Source: Cryptosporangium aurantiacum (lineage in GTDB: Bacteria; Actinomycetota; Actinomycetes; Mycobacteriales; Cryptosporangiaceae). From it: a stretch of DNA of 64,000 nt. The position numbers were made by a program, and so were the translations under genes. Positions 8,390 to 16,332 of this stretch are shown piece after piece. Position 1 is the stretch's first letter; each line of letters opens with the position of its first letter. Below the pieces are notes generated by a model. It ran no database searches. It was given only the letters and a program-made list of their open reading frames with translations, and had not been told where the DNA came from. The DNA lies in the NCBI RefSeq assembly GCF_900143005.1, contig NZ_FRCS01000004.1, positions 124,001 to 188,000 of the forward strand, read 5' to 3'.

Positions 8390-9717
8390 GTCCGCACCAC
8401 CAGACAGGGTCGTTTGGGATCGAACGTCCAACCCGGAACCAGGTACTGCATCGCGACCGTGTCGTCGCGCGCCCCGAGCCCGTGCGCCCGGTAGAGCTCG
8501 TGCGCGGCGGCGAGCGCGTCGCGGTCGATCTCGACGCCGAGTCCGGGCTCGTCCGGCACGGTGATCGCACCGTCGCGAATGCGTAGCGGCGCACGCGTGA
8601 GCCGCTGGCCGTCCTGCCAGATCCAATGCGTGTCCAGCGCGGTGATCTCCCCCGGCGCCGCCGCCCCGACGTGCGTGAACATCGCCAGCGACACGTCAAA
8701 ATGGTTGTTGGAGTGCGAGCCCCAGGTCAGGCCGAAGTCGGCACAGAGCTGTGCGACGCGCACCGAGCCGCGCATCGTCCAGAAATGCGGGTCGGCCAGC
8801 GGGATGTCGACGGCCGCACCCCGCACCGCGTGCGCCAGCTGACGCCAGTCGGTCGCGATCATGTTCGTCGCCGTCCGCAGGCCGGTCGCGCGGCGGAACT
8901 CGGCCATCGTCTCCCGGCCGGACAGGTCACCCTCCGCGCCGACCGGGTCCTCGGCGTACGCGAGCACCCCGCCCCGGTCCCGGCACAGCGCGACCGCGTC
9001 GGCGAGCGGCCAGGCACCGTTCGGGTCGATCGTGATCCGCGCGCGCGGGAACCGGGCCGCGAGCTTCTCGACCGCCGCGATCTCCTCGTCGGCCGCGAAC
9101 ACCCCGCCCTTGAGCTTGAAGTCGGCGAACCCGTAGCGCGCGTGTGCGGCCTCGGCGAGCGCGACGATCGCGTCCGGCGTGAGGGCCGGTTCGCGGCGGA
9201 GCCGCTCCCAGTCGTCGGCCGGATCGCTCTCCGCGTGGTACGGCAGGTCGGTCCGGTTCCGGTCCCCCACATAGAACAAATACCCGAGCATGGGGACGCT
9301 CGACCGCTGCTGTCCGTCGCCGAGTAACTCCGCAACCGGCACCCCGAGGTGCTGGCCGAGCAGGTCGAGCAGCGCGGACTCCAGTGCTGTGACCGCGTGA
9401 ACGGTGGTGCGCAGGTCGTAGGTCTGCGAGCCGCGGCCGGTGGCGTCCAGGTGGGCGTAGGTTGCCGCGATGCGGTTGAGCAGGCTGCCGTAGCGGGCGA
9501 TCGGCTCGTTGATCAGGGTCGCACCGGCCTCGTCGATCAGGCGGCGGATCGCCTCACCACCCGGGACCTCGCCGACGCCCACGTTGCCGCCGCTGTCGGT
9601 GACCAGCACGATCGTGCGGGTGAAGAACGGCCCGTGGGCGCCGCTGAGGTTCAGCAGCATGCTGTCGTGCCCGGCAACCGGCACCGCTTCGACGCGCACC
9701 ACCGTAGGGCTGCCCAT
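8386..9717 (-). CDS. gudD: Glucarate dehydratase
   Basis: This 443-residue enolase-superfamily enzyme dehydrates D-glucarate (and usually L-idarate) to 5-keto-4-deoxyglucarate. Diagnostic segments are the N-terminal [30 protein letters not shown] with the catalytic Lys, [25 protein letters not shown] and the catalytic His block [15 protein letters not shown]. The length matches the family. The start shares one base with the kdgD stop (TGATG), and the stop overlaps the next dehydratase as ATGA. Having separate glucarate- and galactarate-specific dehydratases in one transcript means both hexarates feed one downstream route. Confidence 0.95.
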   Translation of the reverse strand: MGSPTVVRVEAVPVAGHDSMLLNLSGAHGPFFTRTIVLVTDSGGNVGVGEVPGGEAIRRLIDEAGATLINEPIARYGSLLNRIAATYAHLDATGRGSQTYDLRTTVHAVTALESALLDLLGQHLGVPVAELLGDGQQRSSVPMLGYLFYVGDRNRTDLPYHAESDPADDWERLRREPALTPDAIVALAEAAHARYGFADFKLKGGVFAADEEIAAVEKLAARFPRARITIDPNGAWPLADAVALCRDRGGVLAYAEDPVGAEGDLSGRETMAEFRRATGLRTATNMIATDWRQLAHAVRGAAVDIPLADPHFWTMRGSVRVAQLCADFGLTWGSHSNNHFDVSLAMFTHVGAAAPGEITALDTHWIWQDGQRLTRAPLRIRDGAITVPDEPGLGVEIDRDALAAAHELYRAHGLGARDDTVAMQYLVPGWTFDPKRPCLVVRT

Positions 9718-10682
9718 CAGGTGACCTTGTCGACCAGCGCGGCGAGGTCGGTCTGCTCGGCCGGGGTCAGGTCGGTCAGCGGTGGACGGACCCGGCCACC
9801 GTTACGTCCGACCGTGTTCAGGCCGGCCTTGATGATCGAGACCGCGTAGCCGCGGGCGCGGTTACGGATGTCCAGGTACGGGATGACGAAGTCGTTGAGC
9901 ATGCCGTAGACGGCGTCGCGATCCTGGGCGCGGACCGCGTCGAAGAAGCGCAGCGCGAACCGGGGCACGAAGTTGTAGAGCGCCGACGAGTACGTGCTGA
10001 CGCCGAGCTGGAGCAGCGGCAGCGCGAACGTCTCCGCGGTCGGCAGCCCTCCGATGTAGAGGAGGCGCTCGCCGACCTTCGCGTAGGTGCGGGTCATCCG
10101 CTCGATGTCCCCGACGCCGTCCTTCAACCCGACCAGGTTCGGGTGCCGGTCGGCCAGCGCGGCGACCGTGACGTCCTCGAGCACCGCGTTACCCCGGCTG
10201 TAGACGACAACCCCGAGGTCGGTCGCTCGGCACACCGCGCTGACGTGCGCGATCAAGCCCTCCTGGCTGGCTTCGGTGAGGTACGGCGGTAACAGCAGGA
10301 GCCCGGCGGCGCCCGCGCGCTGGGCGGCGATCGCCTGTTCCACGGCCTGCGCGGTGCCGCCGGTGGCCGGTGCGACGACCGGCACGCGCGCGCCGACCTC
10401 GTCGACGGCGGCGCGTACCACGGCGTCGATCTCGCCGGACGTGAGCGAGAAACCCTCGCCGGTGCCCCCACCGGCGAACAGGCCGGCGACGCCGAACTCG
10501 GTCTGCCAGGCCAGGTGGTCCCGGTACCGGGGCTCGTCGAACGCGAGCTGTTCGTCGAAGTGCGTCACCGGGAACGAGAGCAGGCCGGTCCGCAGGCGGG
10601 CGGCCAGTTCGGAAGGGGGCATCAGCGTCACGCGGTCACCGTAAGAAGCGAGGTTGATGCCTGTCCAAGAGTGTTTCCGCAT
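9717..10682 (-). CDS. kdgD: 5-dehydro-4-deoxyglucarate dehydratase (KDG dehydratase)
   Basis: This protein of the dihydrodipicolinate-synthase/aldolase superfamily (321 residues) converts 5-keto-4-deoxyglucarate to 2,5-dioxopentanoate, water and CO2. The GGGTGEG loop, the YSRGNAVL segment and the Schiff-base lysine in [11 protein letters not shown] are present. The ATG at 10682 has an AGAGG ribosome site nine bases upstream. An internal ATG at 10622 ([10 protein letters not shown]) fits the usual family start better but has no visible ribosome site, so the first 20 residues are uncertain. The gene lies 12 bp after the LysR gene on the same strand. Confidence 0.93.
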   Translation of the reverse strand: MRKHSWTGINLASYGDRVTLMPPSELAARLRTGLLSFPVTHFDEQLAFDEPRYRDHLAWQTEFGVAGLFAGGGTGEGFSLTSGEIDAVVRAAVDEVGARVPVVAPATGGTAQAVEQAIAAQRAGAAGLLLLPPYLTEASQEGLIAHVSAVCRATDLGVVVYSRGNAVLEDVTVAALADRHPNLVGLKDGVGDIERMTRTYAKVGERLLYIGGLPTAETFALPLLQLGVSTYSSALYNFVPRFALRFFDAVRAQDRDAVYGMLNDFVIPYLDIRNRARGYAVSIIKAGLNTVGRNGGRVRPPLTDLTPAEQTDLAALVDKVT

Positions 10683-10694
10683 TACGTGATACCT

Positions 10695-11582
10695 CTAGGG
10701 CATTGTTTCTCGCAGTACTCGGAGCGCTCGCCCGAGCGCCGGGTTGCGGGAGTGCCGGGGCCAGAGCAGGTGCAGCTCGACCGGCTCGGCGACCGGAGTG
10801 GCCAGCGGGACGAAAGCGACGTCCGGGATGCGCAGCAGCGTGGCCGACGCGGGGACGAACGCGACGCCCCGGCGGGCGGCGACCAGCCAGAGCATCGTCA
10901 GGATCTGGCTGACCGTGTGCACGACACGTTCCTGGGCCAGCGGCACCATGCTGACGACCAGGTCGTAGAAGTACCGGGCCTTCTGCTGGGAGTGGAAGAT
11001 CAGCGGTTCGGTGGCGAGGTCGGCCGGTTCCACGGCGCGTTCGAGCGTGGTCAGCGGATGGTTCACCGGTACCGCGAGCAGCAGGGCCTCGCGGTGCAGC
11101 AGCACGGAGTCGAACAGCTCGGCGTCGAACGGCGGCCGGGCCAGGCCCAGGTCGAGATCGTCGTTGGCGAGCGCCGCGACCTGTTCGCGGGTGACCATCT
11201 CGAACAGGTCGATCTGTACCTCGGGCAGCTGCCGCTCGAGCTCGTTGAGCAGCTGGCCGAGGATGCCGAACGTCGACGCCGCGGTGAAGCCGAGCCGCAG
11301 CAGGCCACGGGAGCCGGACGAGACCCGCTGGGCGATCTCCGGGGCCGCCTCGGCGAGCGCGAGGATGCGCCGCGCCTCCCGGAGGAACGCCTCACCGGCC
11401 GGGGTCAGCGACACGCGCCGGTTGTCGCGGTCGAGCAGGCGCGCCCCGACCGTGGCCTCCAGTTTCTGGATCTGCCTGCTCAGCGGCGGCTGCGTCATCC
11501 GTAATCGCGCGGCGGCCCGGCCGAAGTGCAGCTCCTCGGCCACGGCGACGAGACCCCGGAGTTGCTCCAGTGTGTACGCCAT
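10695..11582 (-). CDS. LysR-family regulator of the hexarate operon
   Basis: This 295-residue LysR protein has the N-terminal winged helix (LEQLRGLVAVAEELHFGRAAARL, then TQPPLSRQIQKLE) and a periplasmic-binding-like effector domain. It is the first gene of the minus-strand catabolic operon, 12 bp before kdgD, and divergent from tctC across 108 bp. A LysR protein in this position normally binds the shared promoter region and responds to the imported substrate or a pathway intermediate. Glucarate, galactarate or 5-keto-4-deoxyglucarate are therefore likely effectors, by inference. Its co-transcription with the enzymes would make positive autoregulation possible. Confidence 0.9.
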   Translation of the reverse strand: MAYTLEQLRGLVAVAEELHFGRAAARLRMTQPPLSRQIQKLEATVGARLLDRDNRRVSLTPAGEAFLREARRILALAEAAPEIAQRVSSGSRGLLRLGFTAASTFGILGQLLNELERQLPEVQIDLFEMVTREQVAALANDDLDLGLARPPFDAELFDSVLLHREALLLAVPVNHPLTTLERAVEPADLATEPLIFHSQQKARYFYDLVVSMVPLAQERVVHTVSQILTMLWLVAARRGVAFVPASATLLRIPDVAFVPLATPVAEPVELHLLWPRHSRNPALGRALRVLRETMP

Positions 11583-11690
11583 GCTGTGAAGGTATCAATC
11601 AATGCAGTAAGGGAGTTAGACACGCATAAATGCCTGCCCATAGGCTGCCCGAATCCTGAACCGGAACTCCCCATCGTTGAGGAGAAGCCC
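11583..11690. promoter_or_regulatory. Divergent promoter region between lysR operon and tctCBA
   Basis: This 108-bp spacer is the most A/T-rich stretch nearby and must carry both promoters. A GAGGAG ribosome site sits just before the tctC ATG at 11691. A short inverted GCAT/ATGC pair lies around 11622-11631. I cannot confidently assign LysR boxes or -35/-10 elements by eye. Confidence 0.55.
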
Positions 11691-12689
11691 ATGTCTACGA
11701 GGGTTCGGGCGGTGGCAGCGGGCATCACGCTCGTTCTCGTCGCCGCGCTGTCCGGGTGCGGCGGCAACCTGGGTGACGACGGTTCCGACGCGGCCGGTTC
11801 CTATCCGGAGCGTGCGGTGACGTTATTCGTCGGCCAGGACGCCGGTGGCAGCACCGACCTGATCGCCAGGGCCCTCGCCGACGAGGTGAGCGAGGACCTC
11901 GGGAAGCCGGTCACGGTCGTCAACCGGCCCGGGGCCAACGGCGGAGTGGCCGCCAAGCAGCTCGCCGCGGCGAAGCCCGACGGTTACACCGTGATGATCT
12001 TCGTCGGCTCGCTCGCGTACATCACCCCGCTGGCCGTCGCGCCGGAGGAGGCCGTCGACATCACGCAGTACGAGGTCATCACCGGGATCTCCCAGGACGA
12101 CTTCGTGCTCGTGGCCCATCCGAAGACCGGCTTCACCACGGTCAAGGACATCCAGGACGCCAAGCGGCCGATCAAGTACGCGACGACCGGGGTGGGCACC
12201 GGAAGCCAGCTGACCCAGGCCCTGCTGTTCGCGCAGTCGAAGGTGCAGGCCACGGCGGTGCCGTTCGACGGCGGCGCGCCGGCGCTGGCCGCGGTGCTCG
12301 GTGGCCAGGTCGACGTCGCCTCGATCCAGCTCGGCGAGGCGCAGCCCCAGATCAAGGCCGGAAAGCTCACGCCGCTGGTGACGTTCGCCGCGAAGCGCCC
12401 CGCGTACCTGCCGGACAGCCCGACCGCGGTCGAGGCCGGGTTCAACGTGCCGGTGCAGCAGTCGCGGGCGATCGTGGCGCCGGACGGGACGCCGCAGGAG
12501 GTCATCGACCGGCTGCGGAACGCGTTCGCGAAGGCGTTCGAGTCGGAGAAGTACCAGGCGTTCAACGCCGAGCGGCTGCTCACGCCGAACGAGGTGGAGG
12601 GGCCGACGCTGCTGGAGCAGTGGACGAAGGCGCGCGAGACGTACCGAGGGCTCGTCGAGCAGTACAAGATCGACTTGGGTGGCGAGTGA
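11691..12689 (+). CDS. tctC: Tripartite tricarboxylate transporter substrate-binding lipoprotein
   Basis: This 332-residue protein belongs to the TctC/Bug family of extracytoplasmic solute receptors. It has a signal with LSGC lipobox (Cys23), and the family landmarks YPERAVTLFVGQDAGGSTDLIARALA, VVNRPGANGGVAAKQLA, KPDGYTVMI, GGAPALAAVLGGQVD and the C-terminal APDGTPQEVIDRLR. Such receptors bind dicarboxylic or tricarboxylic acids and present them to TctAB. The ATG at 11691 with GAGGAG upstream is chosen. Located divergently from the hexarate LysR operon, it most likely captures glucarate/galactarate. The stop overlaps the tctB GTG start. Confidence 0.92.
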   Translation: MSTRVRAVAAGITLVLVAALSGCGGNLGDDGSDAAGSYPERAVTLFVGQDAGGSTDLIARALADEVSEDLGKPVTVVNRPGANGGVAAKQLAAAKPDGYTVMIFVGSLAYITPLAVAPEEAVDITQYEVITGISQDDFVLVAHPKTGFTTVKDIQDAKRPIKYATTGVGTGSQLTQALLFAQSKVQATAVPFDGGAPALAAVLGGQVDVASIQLGEAQPQIKAGKLTPLVTFAAKRPAYLPDSPTAVEAGFNVPVQQSRAIVAPDGTPQEVIDRLRNAFAKAFESEKYQAFNAERLLTPNEVEGPTLLEQWTKARETYRGLVEQYKIDLGGE

Positions 12690-13285
12690 CACCGCCCGAA
12701 GACGCACCACCGCCGGAGGCGGCGCTGCCCGGTTCGGGCGCGCCGCCGTCCGAGACCGCACCACCGCCAGCGGCTGCCGGGTCGGAGGCCGCTGGGCCGG
12801 AGGCCGCTGGGCCGGAGGCCGCTGGGCCGGAGGCCGCTGGGCCGGAGGCCGCTGGGCCGGTCGCGAACGTGGTGGCAGCGGCCGTCGTGGTCGTCCTCGG
12901 CGCCGCCGCCTTCGCCGGAGCGCTGACCCTCGGCATGGGCAGCGCCGCCGAGCCCGGCCCCGGCCTCTGGCCCGCCCTGGTCAGCGCCGCGCTGGTCGTG
13001 CTCGGCCTGGTGCTCGCGCTCCGGGCCCGCCGGACCGACGACGCCGAACGCTTCAGCCGCACGAGCCTGCTGGTCATCGCTGCGGTGGCGACGATGGCCG
13101 TCTTCGTCGCGGTGATCGGCGTCGTCGGTTTCGAGATTCCGGCCGCGGTGCTGGCGTTCGTCTGGCTGCGGTTCCTCGGCCGGGAGAGCTGGCGCATGTC
13201 GATCGTCGTCAGCCTCGCTCTCACGGTCGTGTTCTACGCGCTGTTCGTCGGCGCGCTCGACGTCACCATTCCGCACCTGTTCTGA
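12686..13285 (+). CDS. tctB: Tripartite tricarboxylate transporter small membrane subunit
   Basis: This 199-residue protein starts at GTG 12686, overlapping the tctC stop (GTGA). The first 60 residues are a Pro/Ala/Glu-rich, probably disordered cytoplasmic tail containing five exact EAAGP units. Four hydrophobic helices follow, beginning VANVVAAAVVVVLGAAAFAG, which is the TctB topology. The MGSAAEPGPGLWPALVSAALVVLGL segment is the family hallmark. The long repetitive N-terminal tail is not typical of TctB as I know it. The protein would form the four-helix subunit that pairs with TctA. Confidence 0.85.
   Translation: MTPPEDAPPPEAALPGSGAPPSETAPPPAAAGSEAAGPEAAGPEAAGPEAAGPEAAGPVANVVAAAVVVVLGAAAFAGALTLGMGSAAEPGPGLWPALVSAALVVLGLVLALRARRTDDAERFSRTSLLVIAAVATMAVFVAVIGVVGFEIPAAVLAFVWLRFLGRESWRMSIVVSLALTVVFYALFVGALDVTIPHLF
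12784..12858 (+). repeat. Five exact tandem copies of a 15-bp unit inside tctB
   Basis: The unit GGAGGCCGCTGGGCC is repeated five times without mismatch. Because 15 is a multiple of three, it encodes the pentapeptide EAAGP five times in the N-terminal tail of TctB. Perfect identity between copies indicates recent slippage expansion. Confidence 0.95.
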
Positions 13286-13297
13286 CCGGGGTAACCA

Positions 13298-14806
13298 GTG
13301 GACGCGCTGCTCGACGGCTTCACCGTCGTCCTCGAGCCGAAGAACCTGCTGTACTGCTTCATCGGCGTCGTCGTCGGCATGCTCATCGGCGTCCTACCGG
13401 GCCTAGGCCCGGCCGCCACCATCGCGATCCTGCTGCCGCTGACGTTCGGCCTAGAGCCGGTGACCGCGATCATTCTGCTGGCGGGCATCTTCTACGGCGC
13501 CCAGTACGGCGGCACGATCACGTCCGTGTTGTTACGCCTGCCCGGCGAGGCGTCGTCGGTCGTCACGGTCTTCGACGGGCACGCGCTCGCCCGGCAGGGC
13601 AGAGCCGGCACCGCGCTCGGCATCGCGGCGATCGGGTCGTTCGTCGGCGGCACGATGTCGGTCGTCGCGCTCAGCCTGGTCGCGCCGTTCGTCGCCGCGT
13701 TCGCGCTGGACTTCGGGCCACCCGAGTACACCGCGCTGGCGCTGCTCGGCATCCTGCTGGTGTCCACGATCTCCACCGGCGGCAAGCTGAAGGCCCTGGT
13801 GGCCGCCGTGCTCGGCCTGCTGCTGGCCGTCGTCGGCCGGGACGGTTTCACCAGCGCCGAGCGGTTCACGTTCGGGAACCTGTCGCTCGCCGACGGGCTG
13901 GACTTCGTCCCGATCGCAATGGGGCTGTTCGGTCTCGGGGAGATCCTCTACAACCTCGAGGAACGGCATCGGGCGGTGAGCCCGCCGACGACCGTGGCCA
14001 ACGTGTGGCCGAGCCGCGCCGACCTGCGGCAGGCCAGCGGCGCGATCGGCCGGGGTGGTGTCCTGGGGTTCGTTCTCGGCATCCTGCCCGGCGGCGGCGC
14101 GGTGCTCTCGTCGCTCGCCGCGTACGCGGTGGAGAAACGCCGCTCCCGCCACCCCGAGCGCTTCGGGCACGGGGCGATCGAGGGCGTCGCCGCACCCGAG
14201 ACCGCGAACAACGCCGCTGCCACGTCGTCGTTCATCCCGTTGCTCTCGCTCGGCCTCCCGGCCAACGCGACGATGGCCGTCATCTTCGGTGCGCTGCTGA
14301 TCCAGGGCGTCACGCCGGGGCCGCAGCTGGTCACCGAGCAGCCCGAGCTGTTCTGGGGCGTCATCAACTCGATGTACCTGGGCAACGTGCTGCTGCTGAT
14401 CATGAGCATCCCGCTGGTCGGGCTGTTCGTGCGCATCCTGCGGGTCCGGCCGGCGATCCTGGCGCCGATCACCACGCTGATCACGCTCGTCGGGGCCTAC
14501 ACGGTCAACAACAGCGTCTTCGACATCGGGCTGGTCATCGTGTTCGGCGTCATCGGCTACCTGATGAAGAAGTTCGGCTTCGACCCCGGCCCGCTGGTGC
14601 TGGCGTTCGTGCTCGGGTCGCTGCTGGAGACGTCGCTACGCCGGTCGTTGCTGCTCTTCGACGGTGATCCGACCGGGTTCCTGACCCGCCCGATCTCGGG
14701 GACGCTGTTCGCGCTCTTCCTCGCCGTGGCGCTGCTGCCGCTCGGCCGAGCTGTGGCGCGCCGGCGACGGTCCGACCAGGCTCCGCGGGAACCGATCGAG
14801 CGCTAA
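13298..14806 (+). CDS. tctA: Tripartite tricarboxylate transporter large membrane subunit
   Basis: This 502-residue polytopic membrane protein carries both TctA signature blocks. These are GVLPGLGPAATIAILLPLTF followed by FYGAQYGGTITSVLLRLPGE in the first half, and the inverted counterpart FVLGILPGGGAVLSSLAAY with ETANNAAATSSFIPLLSLGLP in the second. TctA is the ion-coupled translocating subunit working with TctB and the TctC receptor. It starts at GTG 13298, 12 bp after tctB. Its TAA stop lies at the left edge of a 22-bp palindrome that probably controls the next gene. Hexarate import is inferred from the divergent catabolic operon. Confidence 0.94.
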   Translation: MDALLDGFTVVLEPKNLLYCFIGVVVGMLIGVLPGLGPAATIAILLPLTFGLEPVTAIILLAGIFYGAQYGGTITSVLLRLPGEASSVVTVFDGHALARQGRAGTALGIAAIGSFVGGTMSVVALSLVAPFVAAFALDFGPPEYTALALLGILLVSTISTGGKLKALVAAVLGLLLAVVGRDGFTSAERFTFGNLSLADGLDFVPIAMGLFGLGEILYNLEERHRAVSPPTTVANVWPSRADLRQASGAIGRGGVLGFVLGILPGGGAVLSSLAAYAVEKRRSRHPERFGHGAIEGVAAPETANNAAATSSFIPLLSLGLPANATMAVIFGALLIQGVTPGPQLVTEQPELFWGVINSMYLGNVLLLIMSIPLVGLFVRILRVRPAILAPITTLITLVGAYTVNNSVFDIGLVIVFGVIGYLMKKFGFDPGPLVLAFVLGSLLETSLRRSLLLFDGDPTGFLTRPISGTLFALFLAVALLPLGRAVARRRRSDQAPREPIER

Positions 14807-14827
14807 ACTACACCGTACCGTGTAGTT
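14806..14827. promoter_or_regulatory. Palindromic TetR-type operator
   Basis: The arms AACTACAC and GTGTAGTT are perfect inverted repeats separated by six bases. The site starts at the last base of the tctA stop and ends 22 bp before the TetR start codon, which is the expected place for an autoregulatory operator. Confidence 0.7.
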
Positions 14828-14849
14828 ATCAAGTGTAAGCTGATCCACA

Positions 14850-15500
14850 ATGAGCACTGTCGGCACGGAGAAAGCGGTGCGCGAGGGGTCACCGGCAAAA
14901 CGGACCGCGATCCTCGCCGCCGCCCGCGAACTCTTCCTGCGTCACGGGGTGGACCGCGTCAGCATGGACGCGGTCGCGGCTCGGGCCACAGTGTCGAAAC
15001 GCACCGTGTACGACTACTTCGGCGACAAACGCCGGCTCTTCCTGGCGATCCTCTCGGACGCCTCCGAGTCGATGAACGCCTCGGTGCGCCGAGCGCTCGA
15101 CGATCACCTCTCCGACGACGCGGGCATCACCACCGTGCCCCAGCTGGAGAAGGCGCTCACCGGGTTCGCGATCGACCTCGGCACGACGATCGTCGGCTCG
15201 GCCGACTACACCGCGGCCTTCGCGCTCGTCGCCCAGCAGCGCTGGCAGGAGCCGACGGCCGAGGACGACGTCATGACCGCGGCAGCGGAGGAGGCGTTCA
15301 CCGAACGCCTCGCCCACTTCGTCGCCGTCGGTCTCCTGGACGCGGACGACCCGCGGCTGGCCACCAACCACTTCAACGCGCTGACCGTGCTGCTCGCGTA
15401 CCACGATCAGCCGGACCCCGCGAAGGCCGACCCGGCGCGCGTTCGCCGGACCATGGTCGACGGGGTCCGCGCGTTCATCCGCGCGTACGGCGCCCGCTAG
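14850..15500 (+). CDS. TetR-family transcriptional regulator
   Basis: This 216-residue protein has a canonical TetR N-terminal domain: AKRTAILAAARELFLRHGVDRVSMDAVAARATVSKRTVYDYFGDKRRLF spans the three-helix DNA-binding unit, and the C-terminal part is all-helical ligand domain (AefR-like length). The palindrome 22 bp upstream suggests self-repression. It is convergent with the SDR gene, and the two stop codons overlap in the bases CTAG. Its targets could be itself, the tct genes or the neighbouring SDR/P450 pair, but the latter has its own TetR and different operator, so local autoregulation is the safest reading. Confidence 0.92.
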   Translation: MSTVGTEKAVREGSPAKRTAILAAARELFLRHGVDRVSMDAVAARATVSKRTVYDYFGDKRRLFLAILSDASESMNASVRRALDDHLSDDAGITTVPQLEKALTGFAIDLGTTIVGSADYTAAFALVAQQRWQEPTAEDDVMTAAAEEAFTERLAHFVAVGLLDADDPRLATNHFNALTVLLAYHDQPDPAKADPARVRRTMVDGVRAFIRAYGAR

Positions 15501-16315
15501 CGCTTGTTCAGCAGGCCCGCGTCCACCGGGACGACGGTGCCGGTGACGTACCGCGCGTCGTCGGAGACGAGCCAGGCGATCGCGGCGGAGATGTCCTCCG
15601 GCTCGACCAGGTCGACGGGCATCGCGTTGGTCAGCGCGTTGGCGAGCGCCGGGGCGCGTTCGAGGATGGCCTGGAGGTCACCGTCGGCGGCCATCGGCGT
15701 GCGCACAGCGGTCGGTGCGACGCTGTTCACCCGGATCTTGAACGGCGCGAGGAAGTTCGCCCACGACCGCATCAGCCCGATCACACCGTGCTTGGCCGCG
15801 GTGTAGCCGAGGAATCCCGCGGTCGGGATGCCGACGCCGACCAGGCCGCCGGTCGAGCTGGTCAGCACGATCGATCCGCCCTGGTTGCGTTCGAGCATCG
15901 ACGGGATCGCGACCCGGCCGGTGTTCCACACACCGGTCAGGTTGACGGCCACGACCTCCTCCCACTCCTGCTCCTCGGAGACCGGGGCGCCACCCGCACC
16001 GATGCCCGCGTTGGCCAGGACGATGTCCACCGGCCCTAACGCGGCGACTCCTTCCTCGAACGCCTTGCGCAGCCCGGTGATGTCCCGGACGTCGGCCTGG
16101 CGGGCGATGATCCGCCGGTCGAGCGCCTCGACCGCGCGGACGGTCTCCTCGAGCTCCTCGGCGGTGCCCATCGGATAGCGGACGGATTCCAGCTGGGAAC
16201 AGATGTCGACCGCGATGATGTCCGCGCCCTCCTGCGCCAGCCGGATCGCGTGGCTACGACCCTGGCCGCGGGCGGCTCCGGTGATGAAGGCGACCTTGCC
16301 CTCGAGCTTTCCCAT
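15497..16315 (-). CDS. Mycofactocin-coupled SDR-family oxidoreductase
   Basis: This 272-residue short-chain dehydrogenase has the nucleotide-binding motif TGAARGQG (12-19), NAG at about 102-104, Ser153/154 and the YTAAK catalytic pair Tyr171-Lys175. The RGQGRSHAIRLAQEGADIIAVDIC segment and the insertion after it are the signature of the mycofactocin-coupled subgroup. That subgroup keeps NAD tightly bound and passes electrons to the peptide-derived cofactor mycofactocin. It follows the P450 gene by 17 bp on the same strand, so the pair probably hydroxylates and then oxidises an alcohol. No mycofactocin biosynthesis gene is in the window. Confidence 0.88.
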   Translation of the reverse strand: MGKLEGKVAFITGAARGQGRSHAIRLAQEGADIIAVDICSQLESVRYPMGTAEELEETVRAVEALDRRIIARQADVRDITGLRKAFEEGVAALGPVDIVLANAGIGAGGAPVSEEQEWEEVVAVNLTGVWNTGRVAIPSMLERNQGGSIVLTSSTGGLVGVGIPTAGFLGYTAAKHGVIGLMRSWANFLAPFKIRVNSVAPTAVRTPMAADGDLQAILERAPALANALTNAMPVDLVEPEDISAAIAWLVSDDARYVTGTVVPVDAGLLNKR

Positions 16316-16332
16316 GAGGCTCTCTCTCCTGA

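Noticed and set aside
12679-14667. Alternative 662-codon plus-strand frame across tctB and tctA
   Set aside because: TctB and TctA in the other frames have strong family motifs and membrane helices; this frame is Arg-rich shadow sequence.
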